Positions 21,441-30,178 of a stretch of 64,000 nt of DNA are shown here, one piece after another. Numbering within the stretch: the first letter of the stretch is position 1; each line of letters starts with the position of its first letter. A program made the position numbers and the translations under genes. The stretch is from positions 6,138,001-6,202,000 of the forward strand of contig NC_003155.5 in assembly GCF_000009765.2 (NCBI RefSeq), given 5' to 3'. The notes below the pieces were generated by a model. The model was not told the DNA's origin and did no database searches. It saw only the letters and a list, made by a program, of their open reading frames with translations. This DNA is from Streptomyces avermitilis MA-4680 = NBRC 14893. GTDB lineage: Bacteria; Actinomycetota; Actinomycetes; Streptomycetales; Streptomycetaceae.

Positions 21441-23141
21441 CTACCGCAACGCGCTGCGCACCAGCCGCGCCGCCCTGCGCACCCTTGGTCCCGCCACCTT
21501 CCGGGCCACCGGTCCCGCCACCCGCGCCGTGACCCCCACCGGGCGCCAGCGGATCTGGAGACGGCCGGCGGCCTTGCCCTCCGGTTCCACCGTCACCTCG
21601 TGCCGAAGGGAGCCGGGGCGGGTCGCCCGCAGGGTCGGGAAGGTCAGGGGGGCCAGGAGCACGCCCGTGTTCGCCAGGCCCTGCTGTTCCAGGCGGAGCA
21701 GCGGATGGCGGACGCCGTCGAAGCCCTGGACGGGCAGCGGGGCGGCCGCCAGGTCCACCCGGACCCGGCCCTCGAAGACCCCAGGGCGTACCGGGTCAAG
21801 GCGGAAGGGAACCATGAGGCGCCGTCTGCCGGGGGCGACGACCACGCTCGCCCGCTGCGGGCCGACCGGGAGGCGCAGGCCGGGGTCGTACGTGCGGATG
21901 GTCAGGTCGACCGTCATGCCCCGGCCGGGGGTCACGGACGTGATCTCGTGACGGAACTGGGCGCTCGGGAACGGGCGCGAGTCCAGCCCCAGTTCCGTGA
22001 CGTCGAGCTCCCGGCGGGCCCAGTCGGAGGACGGGAGCCGAGGGCCCCAGTACAGGCAGCCGGAATCGTCGGCCGTCGTCTCCCGAGGGGCCACACTGTG
22101 GCCGAGGCCGCGCGCCGCGAGCTGGGCCTCGGACAGCCGGCCGTCGCGGACCAGCTGGAGCACCACGCGCTCGGCACGGGGGAGAAGGGCGTACGCGCCG
22201 GGGGAAAGGGTTTCCAGGTACGGGGTCACGATCCGCGCGAAGCCCGTCAGCCAGTCCTCGTCCCGGTACGGGAGGTCGCCCGCGTACATCCGGAAGTCGT
22301 GCTTGAGGAACTTGTAGTCCTTGTCCTGCCTGAGCGACTCGTGCCCGCTCTCGGCGAGGAAGTCGTCGATCAGCGTCTGGACGTGGATGCGGTCACTGAC
22401 GTTGCTGAGCTTGTGGCGCTGGTTGGAGATCGACGCCGCGTCCTGAGCCACGTACGGCGCTATGTACCAGCGGTACACCGGCTGCGGGATCACCGTGAAC
22501 GACTTCGCCAGGCAGTACGCCTGCGCCGAGAACAGCTGGTCCTCGTAGTGGATGCCCTCCGGGAAGCGCAGGGCGTGGCGGTCCAGGAAGTCACGCGTGT
22601 ACATCTTGCTCGTCGCCAGGTGCTCGAAGAGCAGGCCCGGTTCGGCCTCGATGCCGTCGACCGTGCGGCGCTCGTCGACCAGGTGAGCCATCCAGGTGGA
22701 GCGGTGGCCCGTGTCGACGCGTATCCGCTCCACCGCGCCCATCGCGAAGTCGACCTCCCGCTCGCGGTGGGCGGCCAGGAGCAATGCGACGGCGTTCTCG
22801 GGGAGTTCGTCGTCGCTGTCCAGGAACATCAGGTACGGCGCCCGGGCGATCTCCAGGGCCCGGTTGCGCGGGGCGCTGCAACCGCCGCTGTTCTCCGGCA
22901 GGCGCAGATAGCGGATGCGCGGGTCCGACGCCTCCAACTCCCTTGCCACGGAAGGCGTCGCGTCCGTCGAGTGGTCGTCACTGATGATGATCTCGATGGC
23001 GGGGTGCGTCTGGCGCAGCAGGGAGGCGACCGCGCGCGGCAGGCGTTCCGCGTCGTTGTAGACGATGACCGTGATCGTCACGTCCGGCGTCGGCGCATTG
23101 GGTGTTGTCGGCGTTGCGGGCGTAGTGGGCGTTGTTGTCAT
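21441..23141 (-). CDS. Family 2 glycosyltransferase with C-terminal extension (TarS-like layout)
   Basis: A 566-residue protein. After a Thr/Pro-rich start (MTTTPTTPATPTTPNAPTPD) comes a GT-A domain with IIISDDHSTD (52-60), NSGGCSAPRNRAL and the metal-binding DSDD at 108-111. A helical linker follows, then about 220 residues of beta-rich sequence without a family I know (about 340-566). The same layout is used by TarS-type enzymes that put sugars on wall teichoic acid; that assignment is inference from architecture and context. Its ATG overlaps the stop of the upstream TagF-like gene (ATGA, 23138-23141), so both are translated together. Confidence 0.8.
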   Translation of the reverse strand: MTTTPTTPATPTTPNAPTPDVTITVIVYNDAERLPRAVASLLRQTHPAIEIIISDDHSTDATPSVARELEASDPRIRYLRLPENSGGCSAPRNRALEIARAPYLMFLDSDDELPENAVALLLAAHREREVDFAMGAVERIRVDTGHRSTWMAHLVDERRTVDGIEAEPGLLFEHLATSKMYTRDFLDRHALRFPEGIHYEDQLFSAQAYCLAKSFTVIPQPVYRWYIAPYVAQDAASISNQRHKLSNVSDRIHVQTLIDDFLAESGHESLRQDKDYKFLKHDFRMYAGDLPYRDEDWLTGFARIVTPYLETLSPGAYALLPRAERVVLQLVRDGRLSEAQLAARGLGHSVAPRETTADDSGCLYWGPRLPSSDWARRELDVTELGLDSRPFPSAQFRHEITSVTPGRGMTVDLTIRTYDPGLRLPVGPQRASVVVAPGRRRLMVPFRLDPVRPGVFEGRVRVDLAAAPLPVQGFDGVRHPLLRLEQQGLANTGVLLAPLTFPTLRATRPGSLRHEVTVEPEGKAAGRLQIRWRPVGVTARVAGPVARKVAGPRVRRAARLVRSALR

Positions 23142-25360
23142 CGGGCCGCCTCCTCCGGGCTCGGCGCGGGCGTTCGCTCGTCCACGGGAATCACCGACGG
23201 CAGGGCCTCTTCGCTCTGTCCCAGGAACACCCGGCGTACGACGCGTTCGGCCGCCCGTCCGTCGTCGAACTCGCAGAAGCGGCGCCGGAACGCGGACAGC
23301 GCCTTGCGCGCGCCCTCGTCCCGCCAGGCGCCCGACTCGAACACGGCCGCAAGCTCGTCCTGCGTACGCGTCACCTGGCCGGGCCCCTCCGCCATCAGGT
23401 CGAAGTAGACGCCGCGCGTCTTGGCGTACGTCTCCCAGTCGTCGGCGTAGATGACGATGGGGCGGTTCAGGTTGGCGTAGTCGAACATGATGGACGAGTA
23501 GTCCGTGACCAGGGCGTCGGCCGCCAGGCACAGCTCCTCGACCGGGTCGTACGTCGACACGTCGATGACCCGGCCCGACCTGCGCAGACCGGCCAGCGGG
23601 GAGGCCGCACCGCCGTAGAAGTAGTGGCCGCGCACCAGGAGCACCGTCTCCTCGCCGAGGCGGTCGGCCAGGGACGCCAGGTCCAGGCGCGGGGTCCAGC
23701 CGGCCTCGTAGTCGCGGTGGGTGGGGGCGTAGAGGATGGCCCGGCGGCCGGGGGGTATGCCCAGGCGGTCGCGGATCGCGCGGATGTCGTCCGCGGTCGC
23801 CGAGTAGAAGACGTCGTTGCGCGGATAGCCGTGGTCCAGCGATATGTAGTGCGAGGGGTACGCGCGTTCCCACATACGGGTGGAGTGGCTGTTCGCCGAG
23901 ACGCTGTAGTCCCACTTGTCGATGCGGGCCAGCAGGGCGCCGAAGTCCAGGCCCTTGGACGCGGCGGGGAACTCCCGCTGGTCGAGGCCCATGCGCTTGA
24001 GCGGGGTGCCGTGGTGGGTCTGGAGGTGGATCGCGTCCGGGCGCTTCACCACGGAGTTCGGGAAGTTGACGTTGTTGACCAGGTACTTCGCCCTCGCCAT
24101 CACCTCCCAGTAGCGGCGGGTGCCCGGGACGATGTGGTCGGTGCCCGGGGGCAGCAGCGCCGCCTTGTTCCGGGCGACCACCCACACCGGGTGGATGTGC
24201 GGGGCGAGTTCGGCGAGCTTCGCGGCGATCGCGGCCGGGTTGCAGGACACCCCGCGGTCCCAGTACGCCGAGAACACCGCGAGGCCGGGGTCGACCGGGC
24301 CGCTCAGCGCCCGGCGGTAATGGTGGTCGCTGAGCTTCGCGCCGACCCGGCGCTTGCGCGCCACGACCGCCGACTTCAGGTCGCGCCGCTTGTGGTTGGC
24401 GGCCTGGAACGCCCGGTACTTCGCGTACGCGTTCTCCTCCAGGAGCGAGCGGCGGATGCCCTCGAAGCCGGCCGGGCGCCGGTGGTTCCTGGGCCGCCAC
24501 TGCACGGCCGCCCGCGACGCCCGGCGGAAGAACTCCCGGGCCACCGGCTCCGGCATCCCGCTGCGGGCGAAGGTCCGCAGGCACTCGCGGACCATCACCT
24601 CGTACAGCACCGCGCGCGGCCGCTCCGCCAGGTCCCGCCCGGCCGCGAGCCGCTGGAGCGCCTCGTGCCGTGAGACGACCGCGTACCGCTCCTCGGCGCC
24701 GACCGGCGGCAGGCTCTGCGCCCGCAACTGCCGTACCTCGTACGCGACCTGGTCCAGGCAGGCCACCTGTCGGGCGTGCAGGAGCGTGGCCTGGGCGAGG
24801 TACGACTCGTCGTGCGCGAAGGCCTCGTCCGCGAGGTCGTGGTCGCGCCAGAAGTCCGCGCGGATCGCGCGGTTGCCCAGCAGCGGGGCGAGGTGCAGCA
24901 GGTTGGGGAAGCCCGCCAGGTCCAGGGAGCGGCGGCCGGTGCGGGCGAAGATCCAGCCGTCGCCGCTCGGCGCGCCGGTCTTGTTCCAGGACGAGCGGAT
25001 GTGGTCGAACACCACGAGGTCCGCCGTGTCCGGGGCGTCCGCCGTGGCGTCGGCGACCATGCGCAGGGCGCCCGCGGGCAGACCGTCCCTGGCGTGCACG
25101 AAGTGCAGCCAGCGGCCGGTGGCCCGGGCGGCGCCCGCCGCACGGGCCGCGCCCTCGCCGGTGCCCTCCGGCAGTGCCAGCGGGACGATCCGGGGGTCGC
25201 GTGCCGCGTGCCGCTCGGCCTCCTGCCGGGCCCAGTCGCCGACGGCCGCGACGACCACCTCGGCCGCGGCGAACGGCTGCGCGCCGAGGGAGTCCAGGAG
25301 TTCGCCGAGATGGCCCTGCTCGTTGGGGCCGTGGACTATGACACTCAGTCCTGGCTGCAC
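23138..25360 (-). CDS. TagF-like polymerase with degenerate GT2 domain
   Basis: A 740-residue two-domain protein. The C-terminal half is a CDP-glycerol glycerophosphotransferase (TagF/TagB) domain: HGTPLKRMG with the catalytic His at 450, YAPTHRDYEAG, VRGHYFYGG, VTDYSSIMFDYANLNRPIV and YADDWETY. The N-terminal 280 residues have the outline of a GT2 GT-A domain but lack its key motifs: where relatives read FLDSDD this reads FVHARDGL, and the VDD segment is missing. It is probably not an active nucleotide-sugar transferase there. It should join glycerol-phosphate or glycosyl-phosphate units into a wall polymer at the inner membrane face. It lies downstream of the exporter genes and is coupled to the next GT2 gene. 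Confidence 0.85.
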   Translation of the reverse strand: MQPGLSVIVHGPNEQGHLGELLDSLGAQPFAAAEVVVAAVGDWARQEAERHAARDPRIVPLALPEGTGEGAARAAGAARATGRWLHFVHARDGLPAGALRMVADATADAPDTADLVVFDHIRSSWNKTGAPSGDGWIFARTGRRSLDLAGFPNLLHLAPLLGNRAIRADFWRDHDLADEAFAHDESYLAQATLLHARQVACLDQVAYEVRQLRAQSLPPVGAEERYAVVSRHEALQRLAAGRDLAERPRAVLYEVMVRECLRTFARSGMPEPVAREFFRRASRAAVQWRPRNHRRPAGFEGIRRSLLEENAYAKYRAFQAANHKRRDLKSAVVARKRRVGAKLSDHHYRRALSGPVDPGLAVFSAYWDRGVSCNPAAIAAKLAELAPHIHPVWVVARNKAALLPPGTDHIVPGTRRYWEVMARAKYLVNNVNFPNSVVKRPDAIHLQTHHGTPLKRMGLDQREFPAASKGLDFGALLARIDKWDYSVSANSHSTRMWERAYPSHYISLDHGYPRNDVFYSATADDIRAIRDRLGIPPGRRAILYAPTHRDYEAGWTPRLDLASLADRLGEETVLLVRGHYFYGGAASPLAGLRRSGRVIDVSTYDPVEELCLAADALVTDYSSIMFDYANLNRPIVIYADDWETYAKTRGVYFDLMAEGPGQVTRTQDELAAVFESGAWRDEGARKALSAFRRRFCEFDDGRAAERVVRRVFLGQSEEALPSVIPVDERTPAPSPEEAAR

Positions 25361-25463
25361 GCGGACCCCTTCCCTGCCGGCTGCACGCTGTTACTTCCCT
25401 TTTACGTCCCTTTACGCGCCATCGTGGCACTAATCCGATAAAAGGTGTAAGTGGTGTTACTCC
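25361..25463. other. AT-richer spacer between exporter and polymerase genes
   Basis: 103 bases, clearly less GC-rich than the surroundings, including TTTACG twice (25399 and 25410 area). It may hold a separate promoter for the TagF/GT2 pair on the minus strand. None could be fixed. Confidence 0.35.
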
Positions 25464-26453
25464 TCAGGAGGGAAGAGAGGCATTTTCTGCCTTTGGTTGC
25501 GTTTGCTCCTGCTTCGGGCTCTTCAGGCTCTTCGGACTCTCCGGCTGCATCGACTCCTTCGGCTCCTTCGTCGGATTCGGCAGCTTCGGGGTCTTGGCGG
25601 TCCTGGTGGTCTTGGTGGTCTTGTCCGTGCCGCCGGTGAAGGCCTCGTACTCCCGGAGGACGTCGTTCGTCGGTCCGTCCATGCGCAACTCGCCGCGCTC
25701 CAGCCACAGCACCCGGTCGCAGGTGTCGCGGATCGACTTGTTGTTGTGGCTGACCAGGAAGACCGTGCCCGCGTGCTTGCGCAGCTCGCGGATGCGGGCC
25801 TCGGACCGCTTCTGGAAGGAGCGGTCGCCGGTGGCGAGGGCCTCGTCGATCATCAGCACGTCGTGGTCCTTGGCGGCGGCGATGGAGAAGCGCAGCCGGG
25901 CCGCCATGCCGGACGAATACGTCCGCATGGGGAGCGTGATGAAGTCGCCCTTCTCGTTGATGCCGGAGAAGTCGACGATCTCCTGGTACCGCTCCCTGAT
26001 CTGCTCGCGGGACATCCCCATGGCGAGGCCGCCGAGGTGGACGTTGCGTTCACCGGTGAGGTCGCTCATCAGGGCCGCGTTGACGCCGAGCAGTGAGGGC
26101 TGGCCGTCGGTGTAGATCCTGCCGTTCTCCACGGGGAGCAGTCCGGCGACGGCCTTGAGGAGGGTGGACTTGCCGGAGCCGTTCGTGCCGATCAGACCGA
26201 TGGCCTCGCCCCGGTACGCGGTGAAGGAGACGTTCCTGACCGCGTGCACCTTGCGCACGCCCGCCGCCTTCTCGGCCTGCCCGCGGCGCAGCATGCGGTT
26301 CAGGGCGGCGGTGGCGGTACCGCGCCCCGCGCCGGTGCCGTTGACGCGGTAGACGACGTCGACGCCGTCCGCGATGACGGTGGGGATCTTCTCGGTGGTC
26401 GCGGTGGTCGCGGTGCTCGCGGTGCTCGTCGTGTTCTCGGTGTTCTCAGCCAC
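25464..26453 (-). CDS. TagH/Wzt-type ABC exporter ATPase
   Basis: A 329-residue ATPase of a polysaccharide/teichoic acid exporter. Walker A GTNGSGKST at 89-97, the signature segment YSSGMAARLRF at 179-189 (this class has no LSGGQ), Walker B VLMIDEA at 199-205 and SHNNKS for the H-loop. Both ends are unusual: a Thr/Ala-rich start and a 60-residue Lys/Pro/Thr/Ser-rich tail after about 270 that matches no carbohydrate-binding domain. It overlaps the permease gene by 8 bases. Together they export a lipid-linked polymer. Confidence 0.92.
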   Translation of the reverse strand: MAENTENTTSTASTATTATTEKIPTVIADGVDVVYRVNGTGAGRGTATAALNRMLRRGQAEKAAGVRKVHAVRNVSFTAYRGEAIGLIGTNGSGKSTLLKAVAGLLPVENGRIYTDGQPSLLGVNAALMSDLTGERNVHLGGLAMGMSREQIRERYQEIVDFSGINEKGDFITLPMRTYSSGMAARLRFSIAAAKDHDVLMIDEALATGDRSFQKRSEARIRELRKHAGTVFLVSHNNKSIRDTCDRVLWLERGELRMDGPTNDVLREYEAFTGGTDKTTKTTRTAKTPKLPNPTKEPKESMQPESPKSLKSPKQEQTQPKAENASLPS

Positions 26454-27405
26454 GGCCGTACGTCTCCTCAGCCTTCCAGAAGTAGATGAAACCGCCGACG
26501 CCGGCGAGCAGCGCCCAGCCCGTCGCCACCGCCCACACGTGCGGCGGCAGCTGGTCCGCGTGGAAGCTGTCGATCAGCGCGAACCGCATCAGGTCGATGT
26601 AGACGGCGGCCGGGTTGCACTGGAGGGCGAGCAGCACGGCGTGCGGCAGGTCCTTGTTGTGCATGACCTTCTCGATGCTCCACATCACGCCCGAGACGTA
26701 CATCCAGGTACGGAGCAGGAACGGCATCAGCTGGGCGATGTCCGGCGTCTTGGCGCCCATCCGGGCCACGATCATCGCGACGCCCGCGTTGAACATGAAC
26801 TGGAGCGCCAGCGCGGGCACGACCAGCAGCCAGGAGAAGCTGAGCGGCACGCCGAAGCAGAGCAGGATCACGACCAGCGCGCACATCGAGAACAGCAGCT
26901 GCTGGAGCTGCTGGAGCGCGAAGGAGATGGGCAGCGCGGCCCGTGGGAAGTGCAGGGCCCGTACGAGGCCCAGGTTGCCGGAGATCGCGCGGGTGCCCGC
27001 CATGATCGAGCTCTGCGTGAACGTCCACACGAAAACGCCGGTGACCAGGAACGGGACGTAGTCCGGCACGCCCTTCTTGGTGCTCAGCAGGATGCCGAAG
27101 ATGAAGTAGTAGACCGCCGCGTTCAGCAGCGGGTTCGCCACCTGCCAGAGCTGGCCCAGCCTGGCCTGGCTGTACTGGGCGGTGAGCTTGGCGGTGGCGA
27201 AGGCGGTGATGAAGTGGCGCCGCGCCCACAGCCGGCGGAGGTACCCGGGCAGGGAGGGGCGGGCGCCGCTGACCGCGAGGCCGTACCGCGCGGCGAGCTG
27301 CGCCGGGGTCTCGGCCGGCGCGGCGGCCGTGGCGCCCGTGGCGCCCGTGGGGGTTGTGGCGCCAGTGGAGGGCGGGGAGGGCGGTGTGTGGAGGGCCTGG
27401 CTCAC
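26446..27405 (-). CDS. TagG/Wzm-type ABC exporter permease
   Basis: An ABC-2 permease with six membrane helices, partner of the ATPase at 25464. LTAQYSQARLGQLWQVANPLLNAAVYYFIFG and FMYVSGVMW-like segments (here TWMYVSGVMWSIEKVM) are typical of polysaccharide exporters. The GTG at 27405 gives 319 residues beginning MSQALHTPPSPPS; an in-frame GTG at 27531 would add 42 unmatched residues. Neither has a strong ribosome site. It is read away from the TetR gene across a spacer with paired operators. Confidence 0.9.
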   Translation of the reverse strand: MSQALHTPPSPPSTGATTPTGATGATAAAPAETPAQLAARYGLAVSGARPSLPGYLRRLWARRHFITAFATAKLTAQYSQARLGQLWQVANPLLNAAVYYFIFGILLSTKKGVPDYVPFLVTGVFVWTFTQSSIMAGTRAISGNLGLVRALHFPRAALPISFALQQLQQLLFSMCALVVILLCFGVPLSFSWLLVVPALALQFMFNAGVAMIVARMGAKTPDIAQLMPFLLRTWMYVSGVMWSIEKVMHNKDLPHAVLLALQCNPAAVYIDLMRFALIDSFHADQLPPHVWAVATGWALLAGVGGFIYFWKAEETYGRG

Positions 27406-27558
27406 ATCCGCTGCTTTCGCTCGGGGGCTCGGGGTGCGCGAAGCGGTCCCGAGGGGGTCGGATGCGCGAACCGGTCCGTAATCATCCGTCGTCGAGCCCC
27501 GGCCGGCGACGCTTTTCCGGCGTTTTCGCACGGTTCTTACGGAGCTCTTTACTGTTCT

Positions 27559-27633
27559 TTACGTCGGGACGGGACCGTATCGTCGCAACGCGAGCGTAGG
27601 GCGTCCTTACGTCGGAACGCAACCGTTTCGTCG
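27559..27633. promoter_or_regulatory. Paired direct repeat, candidate TetR operators
   Basis: A 27-base element occurs twice, at 27559-27585 and 27607-27633, differing at 4 positions; both begin TTACGTCGG. Each contains an imperfect dyad; in the second copy it is CGGAACG-CAAC-CGTTTCG (one mismatch). The pair sits between the exporter permease start (27405 or 27531) and the TetR start (27655), as expected for auto- and cross-regulation. Confidence 0.6.
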
Positions 27634-27654
27634 TCGCGCCCTATGCTGGTGCGC

Positions 27655-28281
27655 ATGACGACGAACGCCGACGCTTCCCAGGTGACCCCGCGGCGCAGGG
27701 CCCCCGCCGGGGCGGCCGTACTCCGCGAGGACGTGACGGAGGCCATCCGGGCGGCGGTCTTCGAGGAGCTGGCGGCCGTCGGCTACGCCCGGATGTCCAT
27801 CGAGGGGATCGCGCGCCGGGCGGGTGTCGGCAAGACGGCGGTGTACCGGCGCTGGCGTTCGAAGCTGCACCTGGTCCTGGACCTGGTCTCGGCGGTCGCG
27901 GTGCAGGGGCTGCCCGCGCCCGACACGGGCTCCCTGGAGGGGGACCTGCGGCTGCTGTACGAGGTGACGTCCCGCGCCCTGCGCCACCCGGTCGCCGGGC
28001 AGATCATTCCGGATCTCCAGGCGGAGGCGGCCCGCAACCCGGACATCGCCGAGGCCATGCAGAAGGCGCTGCGGGAGGGGCAGCAGAGCGTCGCGAGCGG
28101 CATCGTCGCCGCGGCCGCCGAGCGCGGCGAGATCCGGGAGGGCATCGACACCGAGCTGGCGCTGGATGTGATCTCCGGTCCGCTGTACTGGCGGGCGGTG
28201 GTGGTACGGGGGCCGAAGCTGCCGATGGGCTACTTGCCGAGCCTGGCGCGGGCCACGGCGGCGGCGCTGAAGGCGTTGTGA
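27655..28281 (+). CDS. TetR-family regulator
   Basis: A 208-residue repressor. The N-terminal helix-turn-helix (about 25-70) includes MSIEGIARRAGVGKTAVYRRWRSK; the C-terminal half is a ligand-binding helical domain of TetR_C type. Divergent to the exporter operon, with paired repeats in the spacer, so it may control wall-polymer export as well as itself. The inducer is unknown. An upstream in-frame ATG at 27643 is possible but less likely. Confidence 0.88.
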   Translation: MTTNADASQVTPRRRAPAGAAVLREDVTEAIRAAVFEELAAVGYARMSIEGIARRAGVGKTAVYRRWRSKLHLVLDLVSAVAVQGLPAPDTGSLEGDLRLLYEVTSRALRHPVAGQIIPDLQAEAARNPDIAEAMQKALREGQQSVASGIVAAAAERGEIREGIDTELALDVISGPLYWRAVVVRGPKLPMGYLPSLARATAAALKAL

Positions 28282-28411
28282 GGCCAGTCCGTCAGGGCGT
28301 CAAGTGCGCTAATTGAGGCGGCACTTGGGTGTCGGCTCGCTAGACGCGACCCGCGGCGACGGTGAGTACGAGCTCGCCCGCCTGACCGTCCGGGCTCGCC
28401 GGGACCGGTCA

Positions 28412-28491
28412 GGCGGGTCAGGCCTCTGGCGGATCAGGCCTCTGGCGGATCAGGCCTCAGGCGGGTCAGGCCTCAGGCCGATCAGACCTCA
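28412..28491. repeat. 16-base tandem repeat, five copies
   Basis: Five exact-length units of GGCGGRTCAGGCCTCW start at 28412, 28428, 28444, 28460 and 28476. The last unit overlaps the stop codon of the minus-strand gene that ends at 28489. Confidence 0.85.
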
Positions 28492-29544
28492 TGCGGCCAG
28501 CCGGCGGGCCAGTCCAGCCAGTTCGGCGGCCCCCAGAACCCGGTCGCCGAAGCCCGGAAGCGGTACGTGGAGCGGTTCGGTCCAGCGACGCGGGATCGCG
28601 TCCGGCCCGTACACGGCCCCGGCCAGGCCGCCGGTCACCGCCGCCACGGTGTCCGTGTCACCGCCGATATCGACCGCGGCGCGCAGGGCTTCCTCGTACG
28701 AGTCGGTGGTGCGTAGCGCCCAGACGGCGGAGCCGAGGCAGGGCCAGACCGCGCCGTTGAACTCCGTGGCCTGGTCGGGGTGCCAGTCCGGGGCGAGGAC
28801 GGTCGCGTAGCGGGCGCGGTGGTCCGGGTGGACGGCGGCCAGGGTGTCCGGGAGGGCGGTGAGCGGATCGCCCCCGGCGAGGGCGACGCGGACTACCTCG
28901 TGGAAGATCGCGGTGCCTTCCCAGGCGGCGCGGTCCCCGTGGGTGAGCGCGGCGATACGGCGGCCGGCGTCCATGGTGGCGTCCCGGCCACGGCCCGCGA
29001 AGTGCACGGCGGAGGTCGCGGCGCGCATCAACGCGCCGTTGCCCGCGGCCCGTTGGTTGACCTGGAAGTGCAGGGCGGCGGCGCGGTCCCAGGGCTCGCC
29101 GTTGGTGAGGACGTCCTCGGTCTGCAGCCCGATGTCCTTGGGCCGGGCGGCGGCCCACCGCTGGAACCGCCGGAAGATGTCGGGGAGTTCCAGTCCGCCG
29201 CACTCCAGCAGCGACTCCCCGACGAGTACGGCCATCTGCGTGTCGTCGGTCGCCTCGCCCGGGTCCCAGCCGCCGCCCCCGCACATCTCGCTCCCGTGCC
29301 CGGCCCTCGGGAAGCGCGCGGAGAAGGCGCCCCCGGGCCCGAACTCGAAGGGCGCACCGAGCGCGTCCCCGACGGCGGAGCCGAGGACGGTGGCGACCGC
29401 GTGCGGGGTGAAGTCGGGGGCGGTGATGTCGTGCGGGGCCGGTCCGGCCGCGGTGACGCGGGGCGGGGCGGGCGCGGTGGCGTCGTGCGCGGTGGGCCCG
29501 GGTGCGCGGACGTTGTGGGGTGGGTGGGCGTCGGCGGCGGTCAT
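28489..29544 (-). CDS. ADP-ribosylglycohydrolase family protein
   Basis: A 351-residue DraG/ARH-fold hydrolase. Metal-site motifs are intact: GDALGAPFE at 59-67, TDDTQM at 99-104 and GGDTDTVAAVTGGLAGA near 295-311. These enzymes remove ADP-ribose from arginine, serine or small molecules in a Mg-dependent way. The N-terminal 45 residues are Pro/Ala-rich and look disordered. No ADP-ribosyltransferase is adjacent. It begins 4 bases after the TetR gene stop at 29549, so the two form one transcript. Confidence 0.88.
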   Translation of the reverse strand: MTAADAHPPHNVRAPGPTAHDATAPAPPRVTAAGPAPHDITAPDFTPHAVATVLGSAVGDALGAPFEFGPGGAFSARFPRAGHGSEMCGGGGWDPGEATDDTQMAVLVGESLLECGGLELPDIFRRFQRWAAARPKDIGLQTEDVLTNGEPWDRAAALHFQVNQRAAGNGALMRAATSAVHFAGRGRDATMDAGRRIAALTHGDRAAWEGTAIFHEVVRVALAGGDPLTALPDTLAAVHPDHRARYATVLAPDWHPDQATEFNGAVWPCLGSAVWALRTTDSYEEALRAAVDIGGDTDTVAAVTGGLAGAVYGPDAIPRRWTEPLHVPLPGFGDRVLGAAELAGLARRLAA

Positions 29545-29548
29545 CGCG

Positions 29549-30172
29549 TCAGGGTACGAGGGGGGCGGCGGCCTGGTCGGGTGCGCACCCCCGCAGCATG
29601 TGTGCGATCACGTCGGCCAGGCCGTGTTCGACCGCGTCGGCGGGCAGCATGCCGCTCACCGCCAGGCTGGCGTAGCCGTGCAGCGTCGCGAAGATCGGCA
29701 GCCCGACGCGTTCCAACGGGCCCTCCCGTACCTCGCCCCGGCGCTGACCCGCCCCGATCAGCTCCACCAGCTGCTCGGCCCACTGCTGGGACGCGGTGAC
29801 CAGGGCCTCGGACGCCTGTGGATCGTGCTTGATCGAGTACATCAGGTCGAGCAGCTCGGCGTTGGCCGTCGCGAAGTCCACGTAGGCGCGGGACATGGTG
29901 GCCAGCCGCTCGGCGAACGTCTCGCCCGCCGACTCCCGCGACGCCGCCATGGACGCGGCCAGCCGGCCGAAGCCCGTCAGTGCCAGTGCGTCCAGCAGGG
30001 CCTGCTTGTCCTTGAAGTGGCGACTCGGTGCGGCATGGCTGACGCCCAGGTCGCGAGCGAGCTCGCGCAGGGACAGGGCGGCCGGGCCCCTCTCCCTGAG
30101 CGTCTCCTCGGCCCGGGTGAGCAGCGCGGCGCGAAGGTCTCCGTGGTGGTAACGGCGGGTCTGCGTAGCCAT
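29549..30172 (-). CDS. TetR-family regulator, start of a two-gene unit
   Basis: A 207-residue TetR repressor: HTH in LSLRELARDLGVSHAAPSRHFKDKQALLDAL (about 34-64) and a TetR_C_33-like helical C-terminus. It is read divergently from a short-chain dehydrogenase. A promoter with TACACT ends 6 bases before the ATG at 30172, which predicts a leaderless message, and three copies of a 10-base element fill the shared spacer. It most likely represses both itself (plus the glycohydrolase) and the dehydrogenase. Confidence 0.9.
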   Translation of the reverse strand: MATQTRRYHHGDLRAALLTRAEETLRERGPAALSLRELARDLGVSHAAPSRHFKDKQALLDALALTGFGRLAASMAASRESAGETFAERLATMSRAYVDFATANAELLDLMYSIKHDPQASEALVTASQQWAEQLVELIGAGQRRGEVREGPLERVGLPIFATLHGYASLAVSGMLPADAVEHGLADVIAHMLRGCAPDQAAAPLVP

Positions 30173-30178
30173 GGCCGC

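Noticed and set aside
24300..24325. TTA on the minus strand within the TagF-like gene.
   Set aside because: It spans two codons (CAT TAC) and is not an in-frame leucine codon; the same holds for others checked in minus-strand genes.
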